A stretch of 64,000 nt of DNA from Papio anubis (GCF_008728515.1 NC_044989.1:68294501-68358500), one strand, 5' to 3'. Positions 43,946 through 55,623 are shown, numbered from the stretch's first letter. Translations and numbers: made by a program. Notes: a model not told the origin generated them from the sequence alone.

Positions 43946-44622
43946 CAACAGGTGCTGGAGAGGATGTAGAGAAATAGGAACACTTTTACACTGTTGGTGA
44001 GACTGTAAACTAGTTCAACCATTGTGGAAAATAGTGTGGTGATTCCTCAAGGATCTAGAACTAGAAATACCATTTGACCCAGCCATCCCATTACTGGGTA
44101 TATACCCAAAGGATTATAAATCATGGTGCTATAAAGACACATGCACACGTATGTTTATTGCAGCACTATTCACAATAGCAAAGACTTGGAACCAACCCAA
44201 ATGTCCATCAGTGACAGACTGGATTAAGAAAATGTGGCACATATACACCATGGAATACTATGCAGCCATAAAAAAGGATGAGTTCATGTCCTTTGCAGGG
44301 ACATGGATGAAGCTGGAAACCATCATTCTCAGCAAACTATTGCAAGGACAGAAAACCAAACACCACATGTTCTCACTCATAGGTGGGAATTGAACAGTGA
44401 AACACTTGGACACAGGGAAGGAAACATCACACACCGGGGCCTGTTGTGGGGTGGGGGGAGCGAGGAGGGATAGCATTAGGAGATATACCTAATGTAAATG
44501 ATGAGTTAATGGGTGCAGCACACCAACATGGCACATGTATACATATGTAACAAACCTGCACATTGTACACATGTACCCTAGAACATAAAGTATAATTTTT
44601 TTAAAATTTTTTTTTAAAAAAA
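43946..44622 (+). mobile_element. 5'-truncated L1 (L1PA-like) 3' end
   Basis: It covers the end of ORF2 ('tgctggagaggatgtagaga' to 'ggaatactatgcagcca') and the 3' UTR with its G-rich tract (ggggtggggggagcg), ending in an A/T-rich tail. The perfect 16-bp duplication gaaaaatgtggttttt occurs at 43930-43945 and 44623-44638. Low divergence indicates primate age. Confidence 0.95.
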
Positions 44623-44722
44623 GAAAAATGTGGTTTTTGCCACTGAAAAATGTGGTTTTTATCAATGAGTCCAGTTCTATAATATCATTTCCTACCTTCA
44701 GCTCTGGCCTAACACTGAATTT

Positions 44723-44848
44723 TTTTTTTCTTTAGAGATGATGTCTTGCAATGTTACCCAGGCTGGACGCAAACTCCTGGGCTCAAGCAATCCTCCTGCC
44801 TCAGCCTCAGAAGTAGCTGGGACTACAGCATGTACCGCTGCACCTGGC
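44723..44848 (-). mobile_element. Free left Alu monomer (FLAM type)
   Basis: A single minus-strand Alu arm with T-rich tail and 'cgcaaactcctgggctcaag'. The perfect 10-bp duplication cactgaattt lies at 44713-44722 and 44849-44858, showing it was inserted as a monomer. Confidence 0.93.
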
Positions 44849-45676
44849 CACTGAATTTCTTAGTAATGCTGGTGCCTCTGTCTCAAATGCTTCTCTTATT
44901 GCTTTGGAAAATGCTGCATTCTATGGGCCCTGCCATACAACATAGTCCTCTGGTTGGTTTTCTGGCGTTTTATGGTACATCCTCTCTAACATATGCACTT
45001 CTTCTAGCCTTTTAATCCCTTCCTCCAAACTCATCTGCCATGACAATCTTGCATTTCTACCTCACCTAATGTAGTCCCAGGAGCCATCCTTATTATTATG
45101 CTCAAACCATCTCTCAGAGTCCCTGCCAGGAAACAAAAGTCCCTATCTCAGGAGAGCGTTCCAAAATCAACAAACTCTCCCTTATCCAGCCCTGTTGTCC
45201 ATGTTCTCCTTGATCAAGCACCCTCATAATTCAGTCCTGTGAGTACTGTCTCAGCTGTTGGTACATCCCGGCTAGATCCTGCAGCTCCTCTAGGACTTAA
45301 TCCCTTTACTTTCTTCTCAGGCCCAGCATGTCTTTAGCTTGATTACACTGTGACAAATTCAGGAGATGGTGTAGGGAATGTCCTGGAGAAGGATATTGTT
45401 TTGGGTAGGAGGGCCCTGTGCACTATCTTCAAACCAGAGGGAAATATTGGACCTTAAGAAGATAAAGTGGGCCACTCCTCTGGTCTCAGAAGTTTTAGAG
45501 GAAACTAGGGATTCAAGATTTTGGGGTACATCAACCTAGATGTCTCCATCCTACGTGGCAAGATTCTTTCCCAACTTTGGCCTAGCCAACCTACCTTGGT
45601 TGAGAGTTAAACGTTCTTTGGAATGCAGTCATTTTTACAGTGAAGTCCTGGGCTTCATCCTCAGTTTTCCATATCA

Positions 45677-45793
45677 CCTAGGGTAAACAATTTATCTCAA
45701 TTTGCCTGGGGCTTTCCTGGTTTTGAAACGGAAAGTCTCACATCTTGGGAACCCCTCAGTCCCTGAGAAAACTAGGATAATTGGTCACCCTAG
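45677..45793. mobile_element. Small inverted-repeat DNA transposon (MITE)
   Basis: The 117-bp segment has terminal inverted repeats: ctagggtaaacaatttatct at the left pairs with the reverse complement of 'ataattggtcaccctag' at the right, with several mismatches. The inner words 'cctggggctttcctggtttt' and 'cccctcagtccctgag' fit a hAT-like MITE. Family not named and no clear 8-bp target duplication. Confidence 0.7.
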
Positions 45794-46439
45794 TGCTGCT
45801 TCCCTTTACTGCCAACCCCCCAAGATGAGACCCTCTTTATAAGCTACAGAGAATATCTTCTAGATTTTACACTTAAGTTTTAGTTGATAATTAAACACTC
45901 ACTTCTTGCCATCTTTTTCTAGAACATCAAGTGTAGCAGCAGCCACCCAGTTCCACCTCTTTGGAGTTAATGTTTTCCTGGAATTTCTCTGTGCCTGATT
46001 GATCACCGAGATGCAATTCTAATTCACTGTCAGTGAACATTTTAACTATAGCACTTCCATGTTGTGATTTGTGTCAGGAGTTATCTGTGCTCCCCCTTCT
46101 ATCAGTGATAGGCTCTTTACTGGCAACTGGGCAGCAAGTGATCCAGCTCTAAAATCCCATCCCAGCCTCTGCTTTCTTGACCACTTGTGGCACTAACTGC
46201 TGTAAGTTGAGTTCCCTTGGAAGTGGATCCTAAGATAGAGAATAGCATGAAGGTGAATTGTTAAGACATAATTGTCAATCAACCTCTGGAAAGGAAGGGA
46301 GGAAAACAGGATTTGGCAGGTGCCGCACCGTAGTCTCAAAGGAGGCCTCAGCTGACTCCAGAGTGAGCGCTGCAACTAGGATGTTCCTGAAGAGTTGTCC
46401 CGAGCTGGGGGAGAGTGCTGTTTCTATTTTGTAGAGTGA
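45794..46439. other. Unassigned sequence
   Basis: No gene recognised. Part of it may be undetected ERV or LTR sequence, since it lies between ERVL remnants and another LTR. Confidence 0.35.
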
Positions 46440-46975
46440 ACAATTTAACCTTGCCCAAAGAGAAGTTTGGCTTTAGACCACAGCTCCTGGGAAGTCATTC
46501 CTAAGCCCTTGGAGTGTCCTGCCTGATAAAAGTGTCCTTGTTCATCTAAGGGCCTTGAGCCACAGAAGAGGGTCTAACAATGAAGATTCAGGGTGCTCTG
46601 AATCATGCGATACCAGCTCAACCTCCAGACAGACTGGAAACTAAGGTCAGCCATATGGGCAGTCAATCATGTCTATGCGATGGAACCCCACATAAAGACT
46701 CTGGACATCAAAACACAGGTGAGCTTACCTTCATGTGTTTTCTCACACATTGTTTCTAAGAAAATTTGTCCACTATTTCACTGGAAAAGGATAACTGTAA
46801 GTTCTATGCGTGGAACTTTCCTCTCTCCTGTGAGACTCTGTCCTTAGATTATTGTCATCTGTATATTTTTGCTATAATAAACTGAATCAGCAGCTTAACA
46901 GCTTTCAGTGACTCCTTCTAGTGAATTATTAAACCTGAAGGTGGTCTTGAGGACCCCACAACCCCAAAATTCGTG
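46440..46975 (+). mobile_element. ERVL-type LTR with start of internal region
   Basis: The 3' part is recognisable: 'tctctcctgtgagactctgt', 'gctataataaactgaatcag' (AATAAA signal), 'cagtgactccttctagtgaa' and 'ggtggtcttgaggacccc'. It is followed by 'gtgtcagaagtgagaacact', which looks like the start of ERV internal sequence. The 5' edge is approximate and the family is not assigned. Confidence 0.55.
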
Positions 46976-47431
46976 TCAGAAGTGAGAACACTCTTGTGGA
47001 ATTTTGCATATTCCTACCCTGATCAGTTATTGAATGTCATGCGTGTCACTCCTGGAAGGACAGTAACTTTGTGTGGGATTTTCTTCTGATAAGGGGACAG
47101 GAAGTTAGTTTTCAGCTAGTAACACTGCCACAATTGGGGAATGAAGGAGTTTATTTCTGGAACAAAAGCCTACAGGAAGTCTATCACAGACTATACCACA
47201 GTGGGACTGGATTTAATCAATTGAAGTCAAGGACTAGATTAATATTTCTGTGAAAAAAAGAAAGAAAATTCACATGGCTACTAAAGGGGGAGGGTATCTC
47301 ATGGAATGTGGAGAAAGTTGTATTAGTCTTTCATTTTTTGATAATAGAAAACTGCATGATTGTTTCATGGAAAGAAATCTCTGTCATTTGTGCCCACCTG
47401 TGATTTTCTATGACTATTCTCAGTAGCTTAC
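46976..47431. other. Possible ERV leader, otherwise unassigned
   Basis: The first ~100 bp may be ERV internal sequence following the LTR. The rest is unassigned. No gene seen. Confidence 0.35.
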
Positions 47432-47827
47432 TGTGTTAGTCCATTTTATGTTGCCATAAAGGAATACCAGAGACTGCCCAATTTTTAAAGAAAAAATATT
47501 TATTTGTCTCACCATTCTACAGACTGTGCAGGAAACATAGTGCCAGCATCTGCTTCTGGTGAAGCCTCAGGAAGCTTCTGATCATTGTAGAAAGCAAAGG
47601 GGTAGCAAGTGCATCACGTGGTGAGAAAGCATGAAAGAGAGGAAGTAGGCCCCAGACTCTTTTTAACAATCAGATCTCACGGTAGCTCATTACTATGGGA
47701 GGACATCAAGCCATTCATGAGATATCCATCCCCAGGACCCAGACACCTTCCACCAGACCCTGCCTCCAACACTGGGGATCACATTTCAGCATGAGATTTA
47801 GAGGGAACAAACATCCAAAACACATCA
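47432..47827 (-). mobile_element. MaLR LTR (MST type), solo
   Basis: Minus-strand MST-type LTR, similar in layout to 9219-9641. It runs from tgtgttagtccattttatg to 'aacatccaaaacacatca'. Flanks cttac (47427-47431) and cttat (47828-47832) form a 5-bp target duplication with one change. Confidence 0.92.
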
Positions 47828-48099
47828 CTTATCCAGTAGTAATTAGTCATTCAAGACTAATTTCTAATATTTATGGCCAAAAGCATTATTATAATCAGCA
47901 TCCATTACTCCTTGCTGGAACTCCTCTCAGTAAGTATCCACATACTGACTTTAGTAATTTTCCTAAAATTGGAGACCTATACATAAAAGTCATAAGCTAA
48001 AACCACAGCATTGCTATGTAGCACTTGGCCTATGAGGATGACAGTCCCCGTTGTGATTTACATCATGCTGGACAGGACCAAAGGAATAATCTGCCGGGA

Positions 48100-48241
48100 G
48101 TGGAAGCCGCCGAAGGCCCTCACCAGATGCCCAATCTTCATCATTCCAGCCAGCAGAATTGTGAGCCAAATAAACCTTTTTTTCTGTATAAATTCCCCAA
48201 CCTATATGTATTCTCATACAGCAATACAAAATGTACTAAGA
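48100..48241 (+). mobile_element. MaLR LTR 3' fragment
   Basis: 'ggccctcaccagatgcccaa', 'cagaattgtgagccaaataa' and 'caaaatgtactaagacag' match the last ~140 bp of an MST-type LTR in forward orientation. The 5' part is missing. Short frames here are spurious. Confidence 0.8.
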
Positions 48242-48300
48242 CAGAAAGTAACCTGCAAACAAATCATGGCCCAACCAGAGTATAGTAAGGAATTTTCATA

Positions 48301-48384
48301 CCAATCTTGTGATGGTACCGGCTTCAACTTGCTCAAAATACACTAGCCTCATGACCGTGCTAGCTTTGACTTGCTCAAGATATT
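48301..48384. repeat. Diverged 42-bp tandem duplication
   Basis: The two units, 48301-48342 and 48343-48384, share 'ttcaacttgctcaaaata' against 'tttgacttgctcaagata'; the preceding ~22 bp match at about half the positions, with many C/T and A/G changes. The period is a multiple of three, so a minus-strand frame shows a peptide-level echo, but there is no sign that it is coding. Confidence 0.7.
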
Positions 48385-49055
48385 GAGCAAAGAAACTCCC
48401 GCTGAAAATGGCTGCTTGCTCTGGAGTCTGTAAAAAATAAAAATGGAATAAAATAAATAGTCTGTAGATTTTAGAAGGAAAGGGAGAGAGGCAGCAAGAA
48501 ACCCTGGGTTGGGGAGTAAGGAGGAAAAATGTTACAGTACTTGTCTGCCTGAAGTGGAAGGAGCCTCTTAGTATTTGCACGTGTTATAAATAATATAATC
48601 GCCTCTGTGCAATCTGACAGTACTAATGGAGCCAGTGAAGTCTGCTGTATATAATATTTATTTGAAAGAGAAAATGATTTCATTTTCATTTTATTTCTGG
48701 TACAGCAAAGCATTCGAGTAGCACACGATGAGCCTTTCAATTACATGTTTAATTCATTCTGATGATTTGTGAACAGCAAGGAGATCTTAATCCTGGAGAT
48801 TCTTAGTGAGAGTGCTGTTAGGTTAATATAGTTCTCAAAGGATTGGATTCTACTTAACAACACCTCAAGAGGGAGCCATGGAGGAATAAAGCCCACCAAA
48901 TGTCCAGCAGGCGATAGTAAAACTTTCCTCTGCCACGTGAGTTCCTCAGAAATGGCTCCACGCACTTCTCAAGCCAGGCAGCTCCCATGCTGAACATATA
49001 CTCAGGACACTGCATCTCTCACATTTGTAATTAAATAATCATTTATGTAATTATT
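48385..49055. other. Unique sequence, no gene seen
   Basis: No repeat recognised. Minus-strand frames at 48471-48740 and 48741-48965 lack domains. Confidence 0.4.
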
Positions 49056-49059
49056 TTAA

Positions 49060-49185
49060 AATGTCTAGGTCCCACCACTAGAATGTAAACTCTACATGGT
49101 CAGAGAGCATGTTTTATTCCTCTCCAGAGCCCAAATAATGCCTAACTCATGGTAAGTGTTCAACACAATTTGGTGAATAGTCCTT
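49060..49185 (+). mobile_element. L2 LINE 3' tail
   Basis: 'ccactagaatgtaaactcta', 'gagagcatgttttattcc' and 'ggtaagtgttcaacacaatt' correspond to the final part of L2. Confidence 0.7.
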
Positions 49186-49206
49186 TAAAACACTGCTTAT
49201 TCTGGC

Positions 49207-49345
49207 AAAGTAAAAGTATATACATATACACTTAACATATATATGAAATAATATATATACACTTACTTTTTTATGTATGATGTAGAGTACATATATATTC
49301 ACATATGTATACTTAATATAGATATGATATAATATTATAGAGTAA
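49207..49345. repeat. AT-rich simple repeat with TATATAC words
   Basis: It consists of tatacatatacacttaa-type units repeated imperfectly, with 'cacttaacatatatatg' and 'tacttaatatagatatg' as diverged copies. Low complexity. Confidence 0.8.
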
Positions 49346-49474
49346 TTACTATTTGTGATAGAAATGCAGAGTTATTGACATGAAAAGAAATCCATGGATT
49401 TGTTTTCCACATCGGGTTATAAAACCATATGAATGGCAGGGTATAACATGTCATATATAAAAGTATTAGGTGAA

Positions 49475-49665
49475 TGTGAGCGAGTTAGTTAACCTCCACA
49501 AGCATCATTTCTCATCTGTAAAAAAGGGACTAATAGCAATTCCAGGTATAAAGTACTGTTGAAATGATTGAATTAAAAAGTGAATATATAAACTAATGTA
49601 TAAATAAATAAAATCTCAACACTGTGCCTGAGCTATACTAAGTGCATAATAAATATTAGCTTTTT
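49475..49665 (+). mobile_element. MIR SINE
   Basis: 'gagttagttaacctccacaa', 'catttctcatctgtaaaaaa', 'actgtgcctgagctatact' and 'agtgcataataaatattagc' follow the MIR order. Confidence 0.8.
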
Positions 49666-50599
49666 GACAATTATTATTCCATTTTACAGGGAAGATAACA
49701 TTTCTGTGTGTATATAAAAAATTCAAACTATTAATATCAAATTGTTATCATGAATATGATGGTGAGACTTTTAGTTTTTTTTAATTTTCTTTTTATCCAT
49801 TTCTGTATTTTCTGGATAATAATTTTAATTTGAGGGAAAATAATAACTTGTTTTTCTTCTGTAGCTCTAGCTAACTGACTCCCTAGTAAAAAGCAGAATA
49901 TTTTAAAGATGGCTTTTCTGGAAAATGATCTTGGATTTATTTGAGATAAGAAGGTCAAATGAAGGTTTGAGATAGCTGATTGAAGAAAAGTGTTCACCTG
50001 GTCTCATTCCTTGAGATCCATTGAAATGGCAGAGAAAATGTACAAACAAAAACGAATTTTAACAGAAATAAGAAAACCAAGAGAATTGCCACTAGGATAT
50101 CAGAACTTTGAGAATTTTCTAGAAAAAAGCAGGTGGAAACAGACTAAAGATCCACATGGAAATAACGACAAATGAGAAGCCCTCCAATAAAGGACTCTTA
50201 AAAAAAAAAAAAAAAAAGTCCATGATCAGAGGCAGTAGGAATAAAAGAAGAACTAGGAGATGGGCCTAAACACTGATTTTAAAAGAGTAAAATAACTGGG
50301 TCCATGTTCTTATAAAGCACCTAATGCTGCCTTTTGACCTCAGCTACTGCTCTGCTGTGTGGGAATTTTCAAGCAGCAGACTCTCAGAGTAGACACTGGG
50401 GCTCGAACAAAGTAATTTCCCCAAGAATTTTGGACTGCCTCAAGGGAAGAAACAAAACTTCCACTGAAGACAAACTACTGGTCATCCTAAAGAAAAGCAC
50501 AGCCAACCAGGGCCCATAACAGTTCTGCACTCCAAAACCACCCCAACACCTCCCATCTGAATTATATTCATTGCCAAGAGAACAAAAATTTTTTCATGT
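49666..50599. other. AT-rich, mostly unassigned; A tract at 50201-50218
   Basis: No gene recognised. The stretch 49990-50200 is A-rich, contains 'ccctccaataaaggactc' and ends in about 18 A, which looks like the 3' end of an old retroposed sequence. I could not identify the source. Confidence 0.35.
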
Positions 50600-51140
50600 G
50601 CACTAGGAAAACATTTCTGAGCTATTGGTTCTGTTCACTGACAGACATTTATCTGAAAATATGAACTGTCATAATGTATTGTCAAACATTCAACAGAAAT
50701 CAATCGCCAATAGAATGAAGGGACAGAGAAATAGATGGAGGAATGGAGAGAGAGAAGAGGAAAGAAAGAAAACAATAGTTTCAGCATGTCTGGAAGAATC
50801 TCTCAACTCCAAAGATTAAGAGAAAATTCTAAACAATCAATAAGGAGGAAAAAATTAGGCTACATTCATAAGAATAAGGTTTCTCAGGAACTGAGATCTA
50901 GAGCGCAATGGAGCAATGTCTTCAACATTCTTGTGAAATATCATGATGAACCAAAAATTCCAGACTCTACTAGCATGTAAGTATCTGGACAAAATAAAGA
51001 CACTTTCAGATCTCTGCATACTCAGATGTCTAAAACTCAGGCCAGGATTCCCTTCCTTTTACAAGAAAATGGCTCACAATTTATATGAGCATATATTAAA
51101 ATGGAAATTGAATTTAAGAAAGAGAAGGGAATTTTTTTAA
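50600..51140 (+). mobile_element. Ancient L1M-type LINE fragment
   Basis: 'gcgcaatggagcaatgtctt', 'caacattcttgtgaaatatc', 'aaaataaagacactttcaga' and 'gccaggattcccttcctttt' correspond to an A-rich internal region of old mammalian L1s. This appears to be the sense strand of the family seen in antisense at 34560-35030 and 63600-64000. Confidence 0.55.
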
Positions 51141-51429
51141 TCATGAGTAAAAAAAAAATCATTGATGTATAGCAATGCTAAATAAATTTAAATAACCTGA
51201 CTGTTAACCTTAAACAATTTTTAAGAGAGAAATGGAGAGTCACACACCAGGTCTTAAATGCGTGACTTGGAGGTGGCACACATGAGTTCTGTTTAGATCC
51301 CACCATTCAGAACTAGTTCACAGACCCATCTAACTGCAAGAGGCCAGGAAATGTAGGAAAGGACAGGAATACTGTATTAGATGAGTATTAAATGTCCTCA
51401 CCATAGTTCATAATAATTTTATCTTCTCA

Positions 51430-51960
51430 ATGGAACATACCTTTCAACAGCATGTTATATCCCCCTTTGACCATTTAACGGTTTTTATGTTGGAATCAGT
51501 TTTCTTAGAAATTAAGATTGGTCCATCTACCTTTCATGGTTATACATTCCTTTTATTTTCAATCTTTCTATGTTATTTTGTGTGTTCCTTGTAAACATCA
51601 AGTAACTGGAACTTGTTCTCTAAGTGTCTCTACCTTTTAACAGGTTATTTTAATCTAACCACCTTTATTTTGATAACTTTGTAACCGATACTTTGTAACT
51701 GATTATTGTTCTCATTCCTGCTATCTTATTTCATTTTTAATTTTCTTTGTTTAAAATCTTTGCATGTTTCTTTTTTCTTCTTTTTTATTTTTACTGATTA
51801 AAGAAATTTTCTGTTTCCTTTTCTGCGCTAGTGGTTTGGAAATCACATGTTCTATTTCCACTTTTCTCAAGATTAAATTTATGCTAAATATACATGCTTA
51901 AAATATTTTAATTAAATGTTGAAAAACATTTGTATTAATAAGCTCTTCTTGAAACGAGAC
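51430..51960 (-). mobile_element. Ancient L1M fragment, reverse orientation
   Basis: T-rich strand with 'tcaatctttctatgttattt', 'gtgttccttgtaaacatcaa', 'gtctctaccttttaacaggt' and 'aaccacctttattttg'. This order resembles the antisense of an old L1 5' region. Boundaries and family are uncertain. Confidence 0.45.
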
Positions 51961-52109
51961 AAAATGCTTATCATGCTTCAATTCCAGTTTCCCTTTGCTC
52001 CCTCCTGTGTTTATTACCAACATTTGAAATTCTTTTTCTTGCTTTTATTATTATTATTACTTTAGAGTCAGGCCTTTATTTACTAATAAACCATTCTTAA
52101 AATTGCCAA

Positions 52110-54425
52110 CTAGGTTTTATTCTAGGAGTACAACAAAGGTTCAAATTTAGACCTTTTGTTACTGCAACTCACTATATTAGTAAAAAAAATTTGTTAACTT
52201 GATTAAAAAGAGTTATAGCAAATGTCATACCTGAGGGTGGAACAGTAGAAGCATTTGATTAAAATTCAAACCAGAGAAAGATGATACACAGCATTATTCT
52301 AGAGGTTCTAATCAATGCAATTTGATGAGGAAAGTGAATAAATTCATAAGTATTGGAGAAAAAGAGACAAAACTGCCATTACTTTCAAATGATATGCTTA
52401 TCTATTTTTTTAAACAATCAAAGAAAGTAAGTCAAAAAACACAAAAAAACAATAAAAAGGTTCAGTAAGGTAGCCAATTTCAACAAGATCAACAGATAGA
52501 AACTCAATAATTTTCTACATCAGAAAAACAACTTAATAGAAATTGAAATTCAATTTTTAAATCCCCAGAGCAATAAAAGCTATAAAATACTTAGAAATCA
52601 CCAAATAAAGACATGCATAAACTTTAGGAAGAAAATGATTTTACTGAAAACAAATTTCCAAATGAATGAGAAGACTAAATTTTGTAAAATATTAATTCTC
52701 TCATAATTAATTTATAAACACAGCGAAATGCCAGTCAGAATTTCAACAGTCTTTTTTAACGGAACTTGAAAAGCTGAATATAAAATTCAACTAGGAGGGT
52801 AAATACATAAAAAATAACCAGTGAAAAATGACAATAATTCTGCAGTGTGATATTGGCTTGAAAGTAAATCATGGAACAGAATAGACAGTTTTGGAAACCA
52901 AATATAAATTTAGTACATGATAAAGAAAGAAGGAACTAGACAATACCTAATATTGGGACAAACAGCTACCCATTTGGAGAAAAGATATAAAATTAGAGTC
53001 TTATCTTGTACTACATGTAAGAATGAATCCTGTTTAGATTAAAGACCGATATATTAAAAAGTTACCAAAGAAAATTAACATAGGAATTTTATGATGTTGG
53101 AGAATGCTTTCCTCAGCAAAATACAAAAAAAAAGTATAAATAATAAAAGGAAGGGCTACTGATTTGATGACTCACAAATTTAAAACATCTCTAAGGCAAA
53201 CACCATAAACAAACTTGAAAGAAAAGCAACAAACCAAAAAGAAATATTTGCATCATAATAAAGTTACTACCCATTCATAAACACTGCCTAAAAATTGGTA
53301 AGAATAATTTCTTTTAAAGGGAAAGGAGGCTGGGCTTCCTTTCGTTTTTAAAGAAAATGGCTCACATCTGTAGTCCCAGCACTTTGGAAGACTGAGGTTG
53401 GAGGATTGCTTAAGCCCAAGAGTTTGAGATCACCTTGGGCAACATGGCTAAATCCTGCCTCTACAAAAAACACAAAAATCAGCAGGGTGATTTTTACAAA
53501 ATTACAAAAATTACAGGGTGCACACCTGTAATTCCACTACTTGGGAGGCTGAAGTGGGAGGATCACTTGAACCTGAGAGGTCAAGGCTGCAGTGAGCCAT
53601 GATCAAACCACTGCACTCCAGCCTGGGTGACAGAGTGAGACCCTGTCCCCAAAATAAATAAATAAATAAATAAAGGAAAGGATAAATAATTAGGCAATCA
53701 AGAAGAAACAAAAATTGCAAATTAACATGAGAAAGAATATGCAACCTAACTAGGAATCAGAGAAATGAATATTAAAGCAATATAATATCATTCTTTTATC
53801 TCTCAGATCAGCAACATCTTAAAAGATTGATAATATTTATTTATGGAAAGAATATGGCAAGATGAATAAACACACGTTCTAGTGGACTTTAACTCAGTAC
53901 AGGCTTTTTGATGGTCAGCTTGATATTATCTGGTCAAATGTGTAGACATTGGGCTATTATACTTCTGAGAATGGATCCTGTGAAATACACACATGGCCCA
54001 AACCAAGCCACATGCACTAGCATATTTATTGATCTTTTTGTATTAGGATGTAGCCTAATGTCCATCAATAGAAAAATGGTTACAGCAGTTGTCCTGCAAT
54101 GCAGTCACTAAGACAATTGAGGTAGAGCCATACGTACCCAGAGGGAAAGATTTCTAAGACACGTTTTCAGAAAAAAAACAAATCAAGGAATAATAAATAG
54201 CTGGATCTCATTTATCTTCTTAAAGCTACATATATGTATGTTTTATATCTACATATAAATGCACAGAAAAAGGTCTGACTGACACAAATCAAATGGTTAG
54301 AAATGGTTACCTATAGGAGGTGCTTTGACTTATTATTGAATACGTATATAATTGCACAGTATAAATTTTTACAGGAAGCAAGTATTCACATATTACTCCT
54401 ATAATTTTTTTCTAAGTTAAGATCA
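52110..54425 (+). mobile_element. Ancient L1M ORF2 3' half and 3' end, split by an Alu
   Basis: ORF2-type order is visible despite heavy decay: 'gttctaatcaatgcaatttg', 'atatgcttatctattt' at the RT region, 'cctaatattgggacaaac', 'ttagattaaagaccgata', then after the Alu 'aactaggaatcagagaaatg', 'tgtccatcaatagaaaaatg' and a 3' UTR-like end near 54425. No intact frame. Confidence 0.75.
53328..53671 (+). mobile_element. Alu SINE with insertions, in L1M
   Basis: Target duplication aaagggaaagga (53316-53327) and aaaggaaagga (53672-53682). After the first 8 nt (ggctgggc), about 23 unexpected bases (ttcctttcgtttttaaag and following) precede the normal 'ggctcacatctgtagtccc'. A second odd insertion in the middle (about 53488-53515, repeating acaaaattac-type words) precedes 'gggtgcacacctgtaattcc'. 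The tail is (AAAT)n at 53653-53674. Confidence 0.9.
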
Positions 54426-55524
54426 AATATCTTCAGACTTCCCTGTTTCAATGCTAGCTTTGAGAAGGAGCTCACAGTCACACAGGGAAGGCCGCTAAAG
54501 GCACATGGCATTGTGAACAGAGCTGAAAATAGGCTCTGTGAACAAGAACTTTATTCCAAACTTTATCTTGCTTTCCTAGTTTCTTTTCCCATTGATTGTT
54601 TCTACCTGACCATTTTGCACATGTCTCTGTAAGTGCCCTTCAATCCTTACGGAGAATATCGGTAACTTCCATGAATAAAGGGTCCCAGCCTGGAGCCCTG
54701 GGATCTGGTACACACAGGCGCTCTTAGTAGCTGTGAAAGCTGGAATAAGTGCCGGCTTCTGCATGCCGCATTTTCTTCATCTGTGAAATGCAGTGGCTGC
54801 CTCTGTGCTCTCAAAGTCCCTTTCCTTTTCTTAGCCTTTAGGTTTTGTGTGCTCTGCTGGGTTACCTTTTCTCTCCACATCCTAAAGGCACTGCAACAGG
54901 AAAGTGTGACTGCTCAGCCCCTTCCATTAGCTCAGATCACTGAGATTCGACTATCTGCCCATGTGGGCCAGGGCTGGTGAGGAATTAAGAATTCACACAG
55001 AAAATCACTTTCATTTCCCCTGTAGCATTATTCATTGGGGAGACACATCTCCAATAGTTTGTGCCCAAAGCCTCTTTATGAGAGTCTAGGGTGGTTCTGG
55101 CGCCAGCAGTCACAGTGACCCACCAACTCAAGCCAGGTGTCCCCTCCTGGGAGCAAACTGTCTCTGGTTGGCTTGCCTTTGTCAATAAAATAACTCCTGT
55201 CACACCACCAGCTGCATGTGGTTCCATTTTCCTTTCATAGTTACATATTTTTCCCACAAGATTTACTTCATATAAATGATCTCACACACACACACAAGGA
55301 TATGTACAACGTTAAAACTAATAGTACAACAAATAGCCATACAGACCAACTCTTGTCCCTCCCTCCTCCTCCACTGCCCTCAACCCTGCAATGTTACTGT
55401 GCTTCTTACCCAACTATGTTATCCAAGCTTTATTGTCATTATTAATTTTCTTGTTTTCCTTTATACTTTTACTAAATATGTAGAATTAATTATCTTTTAA
55501 AGGAAGAAAATTTTTAGAAATAAG
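54426..55524. other. Unique sequence, no gene seen
   Basis: No firm repeat. A short CA run lies near 55285-55297. Frames at 54576-54980 and 54985-55257 have no recognised domains. Confidence 0.4.
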
Positions 55525-55607
55525 GTTCTTAAGAGAATTAAATGAGACAATGCTTAAAGTGCTTAGCACAATGCCTGACATGTTAAGTATTCAAAAATAT
55601 CATCCAT
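55525..55607 (+). mobile_element. MIR SINE 3' end
   Basis: 'agagaattaaatgagacaat' and 'aagtgcttagcacaatgcct' match the MIR 3' end. It is cut by the Alu at 55624. Confidence 0.75.
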
Positions 55608-55623
55608 TATCATCGCTCTTTTA

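Larger units (their letters stand above)
41430..45640 (-). mobile_element. ERVL internal region (gag and pol remnants)
   Basis: This is an old endogenous retrovirus body read from right to left. The gag-like part lies at 44860-45640 and the pol part near 42238-42520. The sequence resembles the HERV-L class in order and wording on the minus strand. All frames are broken by stops and shifts. It is interrupted by a MADE1 half with an L1 (43893-44660) and a FLAM (44723-44848). I saw no clear flanking LTR pair. It cannot encode a working protein. Confidence 0.65.
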
